From: Bacteroidia bacterium
GTDB lineage: Bacteria > Bacteroidota > Bacteroidia > Bacteroidales > F082
Reading direction: 5' to 3'
Assembly (NCBI GenBank): GCA_021287165.1
Contig: JAJTAY010000009.1
Coordinates: forward strand, 62,001 to 126,000
Length of the DNA stretch: 64,000 nucleotides
Part shown: piece after piece, positions 58,987-64,000 of the stretch
How the letters are laid out: each line of letters begins with the position of its first letter
Position numbering within the stretch: position 1 is the stretch's first letter
Notes under the pieces: generated by a model
Seen by the model: the letters and a program-made list of their open reading frames with translations, nothing else
The model's database searches: none
What the model was told of the DNA's origin: nothing
Program-made: the position numbers and the translations under genes

Positions 58987-61848
58987 ATGGACGTTTACAA
59001 CTACCTGAATAACAGTGACCCATCGGTTATAGAAGACCTTTATCTCCGCTTCTGCGAAAACCCGCAAAGCGTGGATGAAGGCTGGCGTAAGTTTTTCGAA
59101 GGCTTCGACTTTGCAGCACGTCATTATTCCTCTAAACCATCTGCAGCATCAACTTCCGTAAAAACGGTGAATGAGTTCAAAGTGCTCGAACTCATCAATG
59201 ATTATCGTAAGCGTGGACATCTTTTCACACAGACCAATCCTGTGCGCAAACGCAGGCAATACAGTCCTACACTCGACATACAAAATTACGGACTGAGCGA
59301 AAAAGACCTGGGCACTGTATTTGAGGCTGGTCGCGAGATTGGACTTGGACCTTCAAGCCTGTCCGACATCATTGCCGCCCTCACCGAAACCTATTGCAGG
59401 AGCTTTGGGGCAGAATTCATGTTCATCCGCAATGTGGAAATTGTTCAGTGGCTTCTGAGCCGAATGGAGCCCATCCGCAATTTACCTGCATTCACAACCC
59501 AGGATAAAAACTGGATTTACATCAAACTTGACAGGGCGGTTAACTTCGAAAAGTTTATTCACAAGAAATTTCCCGGTCAAAAACGATTCTCGCTCGAAGG
59601 CGCCGAATCGCTCATCCCCGCCCTCGAAGCCATACTCGAAAAAGGCGCCGAACTGGGTACCGAAGAGCTGGTGATCGGCATGGCCCACCGCGGAAGGCTC
59701 AATGTGCTTACCAATGTACTTCGCAAACCATACATGGATGTCTTCAGCGAATTTGAAGGCAAGGAATATGAAGACGAGACTTTGCTGGGCGACGTAAAAT
59801 ACCATTTGGGCTACACTTCTGTGCGCAACTCTACCATCGGCAAAACTGTCAAATTGACTCTGGCACCAAACCCATCTCACCTTGAAGCCGTTGACCCGGT
59901 GGTGGAAGGTATTGCCCGGGCCAAAGTGGACCAGCTATATCAGGGCGATTTTAAAAAGGTGGTGCCTATCCTGATCCACGGCGACGCTTCCATTGCTGGC
60001 CAGGGCGTGGTTTACGAAGTGGCACAAATGTCGGAACTGCGCGGTTATAAAACTGGTGGCACTATTCACCTTGTTATCAATAACCAGATTGGATTTACAA
60101 CCGATTACCTCGATGCCCGTTCGAGCACGTATTGCACCGATGTGGCCAAAATAACCCATTCACCGGTGTTTCATGTTAATGGCGACGACCCTGAGGCGGT
60201 GGTTTATGCGGTGCAACTGGCGATGGAGTTTCGAGAAAAGTTCCATAAAGACGTGTATGTCGACCTGCTCTGTTACAGGAAATATGGACACAATGAAGGC
60301 GATGAACCGCGTTTCACGCAGCCATTGCTCTACAAAGTCATTGAGAATCACCCCAATCCGCGCGATATTTATGCAAAAAAGCTCATTCAGGAAGGCATTA
60401 TAACGCCGGAACGATCGAAAAAGATCGAAGAACATCATCTCAAAGTGCTTGAGGACAGCCTGAGTGGTGCGAGGGCCAAAGAAAAGACACAAATCACCAA
60501 CTTCCTGCAGGAAGTTTGGGGCCATGTGCGCAAAGCCAAAGACAACGATTTCCATCACTCTCCTGATACGGGCGTGGAGGAAAACAAACTTCTGCTCTTT
60601 GCCGACAGGCTGACGCTTCTGCCCGAAAACAAGCAGTTTTTCAGAAAAACTGTAAAGCTTCAGGAACAGCGCCGCGACTTGGTTTTCAAAGACGGAACAG
60701 TTGACTGGGCCATGGCCGAATTGCTGGCCTATGGCAGTTTACTCGACGAACACCATATTGTCAGGCTGAGCGGGCAGGACGTTGCCCGAGGCACATTCTC
60801 GCACCGCCATGCCACCCTCAGGGTCGAAGACAGTGAAGAGGAATATACGCCGCTCAATCATATTTCCACCAACCAGGCCCGATTTGAAGTCTACAATTCC
60901 CTGCTGAGCGAATATGGCGTGCTCGGTTTCGAATATGGTTATGCGCTGGCATCGCCCGATGCACTTACCATATGGGAAGCCCAGTTCGGCGACTTTAACA
61001 ATGGCGCACAGATCATCTTCGATCAGTTTGTAAGTAGCGCAGAGGAAAAATGGAATGTGATGAATGGGCTGGTTATGCTATTGCCTCATGGCTTCGAAGG
61101 TCAGGGGCCTGAGCATTCCAGTGCGCGTATCGAGCGTTTTCTTACTCTTTGTGCTGAAAACAATATGCAGGTGGCCAACTGCACCACACCGGCCAACTTT
61201 TTCCATATCCTCAGGCGCCAGCTCCACCGGCCTTTCCGTAAACCCCTTGTTATTTTTACTCCAAAAAGCCTTTTGCGTCACCCGCTTTGCGTTTCACCTC
61301 TCAGCGAGCTGACATCGGGCGGCTTTCAGGAAGTAATTGATGATAAATCGGCCGATCCTGCTAAGGTGAGCAAACTGGTTTTCTGCAGCGGAAAGATCTA
61401 TTACGATCTGCTTGAGGAAAAACAAAAACGCGCAAACGAAACAATTGCCTTAGTTCGTATTGAACAGCTCTATCCCCTGCCCGTTCAACAGATGCGCGAT
61501 ATCATCAAAAAATACGCTAAGGCAGCTACGCACCTCTGGGTTCAGGAAGAACCGCTCAATATGGGAGCATGGCGCTTTGTTCATCACGAATTCAAGGATG
61601 TACGCATGAAACTTGTAGCCCGTCCGCAAAGCGGCAGTCCGGCTACGGGTTCATCCAAGTTTCACGCCATCAGCCAGCAAAAGCTCATCGACAAGACCTT
61701 CGAAAACTGCGACTGTCCGCTGCTCGAAAAGGAATGCGGCATGTTGTGCATTGGCAACAAATGGCGTTCGTTTGAGCAGGAACTTAAAGATATGAATGTT
61801 GACATGCTCGACAGCAAATTCCATTCGGCCACCAAAAAACTGGAATAA
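58987..61848 (+). CDS. sucA: 2-oxoglutarate dehydrogenase E1 component
   Basis: The ThDP-dependent decarboxylase of the 2-oxoglutarate dehydrogenase complex in the TCA cycle. It has 953 residues. The N-terminal E2-binding segment NSDPSVIEDLYLRFCENPQSV (in part), RFSLEGAESLIP (200-211), GMAHRGRLNVL (231-241), GDASIAGQGVVYEV, and the late QLYPLPVQQMRDIIKKYA and WVQEEPLNMGAWRFV are characteristic. sucB follows after 12 bases. The E3 subunit gene is not in the window. A ferredoxin-linked enzyme for the same substrate is encoded just upstream on the other strand. Confidence 0.96.
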   Translation: MDVYNYLNNSDPSVIEDLYLRFCENPQSVDEGWRKFFEGFDFAARHYSSKPSAASTSVKTVNEFKVLELINDYRKRGHLFTQTNPVRKRRQYSPTLDIQNYGLSEKDLGTVFEAGREIGLGPSSLSDIIAALTETYCRSFGAEFMFIRNVEIVQWLLSRMEPIRNLPAFTTQDKNWIYIKLDRAVNFEKFIHKKFPGQKRFSLEGAESLIPALEAILEKGAELGTEELVIGMAHRGRLNVLTNVLRKPYMDVFSEFEGKEYEDETLLGDVKYHLGYTSVRNSTIGKTVKLTLAPNPSHLEAVDPVVEGIARAKVDQLYQGDFKKVVPILIHGDASIAGQGVVYEVAQMSELRGYKTGGTIHLVINNQIGFTTDYLDARSSTYCTDVAKITHSPVFHVNGDDPEAVVYAVQLAMEFREKFHKDVYVDLLCYRKYGHNEGDEPRFTQPLLYKVIENHPNPRDIYAKKLIQEGIITPERSKKIEEHHLKVLEDSLSGARAKEKTQITNFLQEVWGHVRKAKDNDFHHSPDTGVEENKLLLFADRLTLLPENKQFFRKTVKLQEQRRDLVFKDGTVDWAMAELLAYGSLLDEHHIVRLSGQDVARGTFSHRHATLRVEDSEEEYTPLNHISTNQARFEVYNSLLSEYGVLGFEYGYALASPDALTIWEAQFGDFNNGAQIIFDQFVSSAEEKWNVMNGLVMLLPHGFEGQGPEHSSARIERFLTLCAENNMQVANCTTPANFFHILRRQLHRPFRKPLVIFTPKSLLRHPLCVSPLSELTSGGFQEVIDDKSADPAKVSKLVFCSGKIYYDLLEEKQKRANETIALVRIEQLYPLPVQQMRDIIKKYAKAATHLWVQEEPLNMGAWRFVHHEFKDVRMKLVARPQSGSPATGSSKFHAISQQKLIDKTFENCDCPLLEKECGMLCIGNKWRSFEQELKDMNVDMLDSKFHSATKKLE

Positions 61849-61860
61849 TCCGCCAAAACC

Positions 61861-63147
61861 ATGACGATAGAAATAAAAGTTCCCAGTCCCGGCGAATCAA
61901 TCAGCGAGGTCGTACTCTCGAACTGGCTTGTGGACGATGGTGCATATGTTGAAAAAGACCAGGACATCGCCGAGGTCGACTCCGACAAAGCCACCCTAAG
62001 CCTGGCGGCCGAGGCTTCCGGCATTATCCGCCTGAAGGCCAAAGCCGGCGATACTGTTGAAGTTGGAACGGTGGTTGCCCTTATTGAAACCTCAGGAGAA
62101 AAACCGAAGGTTGTCGCGCGCACTGAAGAGAAGTTGGCTGAAAGCGCGGTAAAAAGCGAACCGCAGAAAGCCGAAGCAAACCAAACGGCATCCTCCCCTG
62201 ATTCCTCGGAGAAGATATTAAACATCAGCCCTTTGGCTCGCAAAATGATGGAAGCTGAAGGACTGAGTGAAGCCCAATTGATCGAATTCCTGAAGCATTT
62301 GAGGCTTGGCCGCAAGGACATCGCCTATTTTGCTGAAAACAAAGACAAGACTGCAAGCGCTGCCCCTCAGCAATCTGCCGAAGCAGCAAAATCAGCCCTG
62401 TCGTCGTGGCCAGGCGGCCGCGATGAGCAGCGCAAACGTATGACGCCCCTGCGCAAAAAGCTTTCCGAACGTTTGGTGTGGGTGAAGAACGAAACGGCCA
62501 TGCTCACTACATTCAACGAGGTGAACATGACCCCCATTATGGAGCTGCGCAACAGATACAAAGATGCTTTCAAGGAAAAACACGGTGTCAACTTAGGTTT
62601 CATGTCGTTTTTCACCAAGGCTGTTACCGAAGCGCTGCGCCATTTTCCGCAGGTGAATGCACAAATTGACGGCGACGACATTCTCACTTTCGATTATGTT
62701 GACGTGAGTATTGCCGTTTCAGGTCCTAAGGGTCTGGTAGTGCCTGTGATAAGGAATGCCGAATCACTCAGTCTGGCCGGTATTGAACTGGCTATTAAGG
62801 AACTGGCTACCAAGGCGCGCGACAACAAGCTGACACTTGAGGAAATGAGTGGGGGAACATTTACCATAACCAACGGTGGTATTTTCGGCTCGATGCTCTC
62901 AACTCCCATAATCAATCCCCCGCAATCGGCCATTCTTGGCATGCACAACATTGTTGAAAGGCCCATCGCTGTGAAAGGCAAGGTTGAAATTCATCCCATT
63001 ATGTATGTTGCGCTGAGTTATGATCATCGTATCATCGACGGACGCGAGTCGGTAGGTTTTCTGGTTAAAGTAAAGGAAATGCTCGAAAACCCGCTCAAAA
63101 TGCTTTATGGTGCCAAAGACCCTTCCGAAATATTGCTCGACCTTTAA
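61861..63147 (+). CDS. sucB: Dihydrolipoyllysine-residue succinyltransferase (E2)
   Basis: The core acyltransferase of the complex, 428 residues. One lipoyl domain (1-77) carries Lys43 in [11 protein letters not shown], the lipoylation site. A flexible Ala/Glu/Ser linker follows, then the peripheral subunit-binding domain (about 121-160), which starts normally ([13 protein letters not shown]) but lacks the usual Gly-rich loop, having [12 protein letters not shown]. The catalytic domain (about 185-428) has [13 protein letters not shown] with active His389 and Asp393. The succinyl specificity is inferred from its place behind sucA. Confidence 0.94.
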   Translation: MTIEIKVPSPGESISEVVLSNWLVDDGAYVEKDQDIAEVDSDKATLSLAAEASGIIRLKAKAGDTVEVGTVVALIETSGEKPKVVARTEEKLAESAVKSEPQKAEANQTASSPDSSEKILNISPLARKMMEAEGLSEAQLIEFLKHLRLGRKDIAYFAENKDKTASAAPQQSAEAAKSALSSWPGGRDEQRKRMTPLRKKLSERLVWVKNETAMLTTFNEVNMTPIMELRNRYKDAFKEKHGVNLGFMSFFTKAVTEALRHFPQVNAQIDGDDILTFDYVDVSIAVSGPKGLVVPVIRNAESLSLAGIELAIKELATKARDNKLTLEEMSGGTFTITNGGIFGSMLSTPIINPPQSAILGMHNIVERPIAVKGKVEIHPIMYVALSYDHRIIDGRESVGFLVKVKEMLENPLKMLYGAKDPSEILLDL

Positions 63148-63150
63148 ACG

Positions 63151-64000
63151 ATGAGGATACAGACTGATTTTTTGGTTGTTGGCAGCGGAATTGCCGGATT
63201 GAGCTATGCCATAAAAGTGGCTGAATTCGGTAAGGTACTCATCGTGAGTAAATCGGTGCTCGACGAAACCGCAACAGGCTACGCTCAGGGTGGCATTGCG
63301 GCGGTGATGTACACCCCCGACTCCTATGAAAAACACATTGCCGACACCATGAAAGCCGGCAGCTTTCTGAACGATGAGGAAATTGTCAGGCTCACCATTA
63401 CCGAATCAACCGAGAGGGTAAAAGAGCTGATTGACTGGGGCACCCAGTTCGACATGGAAGGCTCGGGCCGATACGCCCTTGCACGCGAAGGAGGTCATTC
63501 GGAGTTCAGGGTCTTGCATCATCAGGATAAAACCGGTGCCGAAATACAGCGCGCCCTGACTGAAAAGATCAAAGAGCACCCGAATATTACCATTCTCGAG
63601 AACCACTTTACGGTCGACATCATAACACAGCATCATCTTGGGCAGATAGTCAGGCGCTCGCGCAACGACATCACCTGCTACGGAGCTTATGTTCTCGATC
63701 CGACAACGGGAATTGTTCACACCGTGCTGGCCAAAACTACCATGATTGCCACCGGTGGGGCGGGCAATGTTTATCAAACCACTACCAATCCCGTTATTGC
63801 CACAGGGGATGGTATTGCAATGGTTTACAGGGCCAAAGGAGTGGTTGACAATATGGAGTTCGTGCAATTTCATCCCACGAGCCTCTACAATCCTCACGAG
63901 AAGCCTTCGTTTCTCATCACCGAAGCCATGCGCGGCTCCGGTGCAGTGCTTAAGAATTTCAATGGCAAAGAGTTCATGCATCGTTACGATGCCCGTGGCA
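63151..64000 (+). CDS. nadB: L-aspartate oxidase, N-terminal part (runs off the window)
   Basis: About 283 codons of an FAD enzyme that oxidises L-aspartate to iminoaspartate for quinolinate and NAD synthesis. The ADP-binding motif FLVVGSGIAGLSYAIKVAE, the TGYAQGGIAAVM loop, LAREGGHSEFRVLHHQDKTG (in two parts), IATGGAGNVYQTTTNP and MEFVQFHPTSLYN match NadB; sdhA/frdA-type flavoproteins share the fold but not this EGGHSEFRVLH region. It starts 3 bases after sucB, so it is almost certainly in the same transcript. The 3' end is outside the window. Confidence 0.94.
   Translation, partial: MRIQTDFLVVGSGIAGLSYAIKVAEFGKVLIVSKSVLDETATGYAQGGIAAVMYTPDSYEKHIADTMKAGSFLNDEEIVRLTITESTERVKELIDWGTQFDMEGSGRYALAREGGHSEFRVLHHQDKTGAEIQRALTEKIKEHPNITILENHFTVDIITQHHLGQIVRRSRNDITCYGAYVLDPTTGIVHTVLAKTTMIATGGAGNVYQTTTNPVIATGDGIAMVYRAKGVVDNMEFVQFHPTSLYNPHEKPSFLITEAMRGSGAVLKNFNGKEFMHRYDARG

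Noticed and set aside
1-64000. tRNA, rRNA, CRISPR arrays, insertion sequences or prophage
   Set aside because: I read the intergenic regions for cloverleaf and T-loop patterns, repeated spacers, transposase or integrase motifs and terminal inverted repeats and found none. A covariance-model scan would be needed to exclude small RNAs.

Overview
The window is chromosomal DNA from a member of the Bacteroidota, most probably in or near the Bacteroidales/Marinilabiliales. Four things support this. SecD and SecF are fused. Several families are typical of the phylum (DUF4834, DUF4783, DUF4920, an OmpA protein with TPR and PD40 repeats, YfhO). Shine-Dalgarno sequences are mostly absent. Many promoters carry the Bacteroidota -7 box TAnnTTTG, sometimes with a TTTG-type -33 element about 19-21 bases upstream. 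The content is mainly housekeeping genes at high coding density. I found no phage, transposon, CRISPR array, rRNA or tRNA gene.

Layout. 1-7 kb: the end of ilvE, then a leftward block with prfA, a small lipoprotein gene and pyrF, and upstream of it an OmpA-family gene followed by purM. 6.9-10.5 kb: a TatA/B-type subunit and secDF. 10.8-17 kb: a lipoprotein cytochrome c with a DUF4920 protein, a LysM glucosaminidase, rsmG, an MFS transporter next to pepD, and rpmH. 17-25.5 kb: DUF4834, YfhO and a glycosyltransferase rightward; gpsA, a glycosyltransferase, yihY, nadC and DUF4783 leftward. 25.7-33 kb: a lipoprotein, an SDR and an RseC-like gene leading into a complete rnfBCDGEA operon. 33-41 kb: a cysteine synthase-like gene, a membrane AraC regulator, a helical-repeat protein, a metal permease, a DUF3298 protein and a Na/Pi cotransporter. 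41-50 kb: lutA, an RluA-type synthase, panB, a lipoprotein, dnaK and several poorly known envelope proteins. 50-64 kb: an M20 peptidase, dsbD, tilS, korAB, a small ferredoxin gene, sucA, sucB and the start of nadB.

How the genes fit together. Energy metabolism is the main theme. The window holds both 2-oxoglutarate-oxidising routes: ferredoxin-linked KorAB and NAD-linked SucAB. A 2[4Fe-4S] ferredoxin gene lies between them. The window also holds the Rnf complex, which can oxidise reduced ferredoxin and pump ions. With the cytochrome c gene this suggests an organism that can switch between fermentative/anaerobic and respiratory modes (inference). NAD synthesis is represented by nadC and nadB, with nadB directly behind sucB. 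Peptide use is suggested by an MFS carrier resembling the MFSD1 dipeptide transporters immediately upstream of pepD.

I did not find a clearly new multi-gene system. The observations most worth checking are: an OmpA-family protein ending in a retropepsin-like domain whose DTG triad has been lost; the korAB-ferredoxin-sucAB-nadB island; a perfect 16-bp palindrome upstream of rnfB; a cysteine-rich tail on a cysteine synthase-like enzyme; an unusual subunit-binding domain in SucB; and a dnaK leader that combines an exact Shine-Dalgarno sequence with a 12-bp direct repeat.
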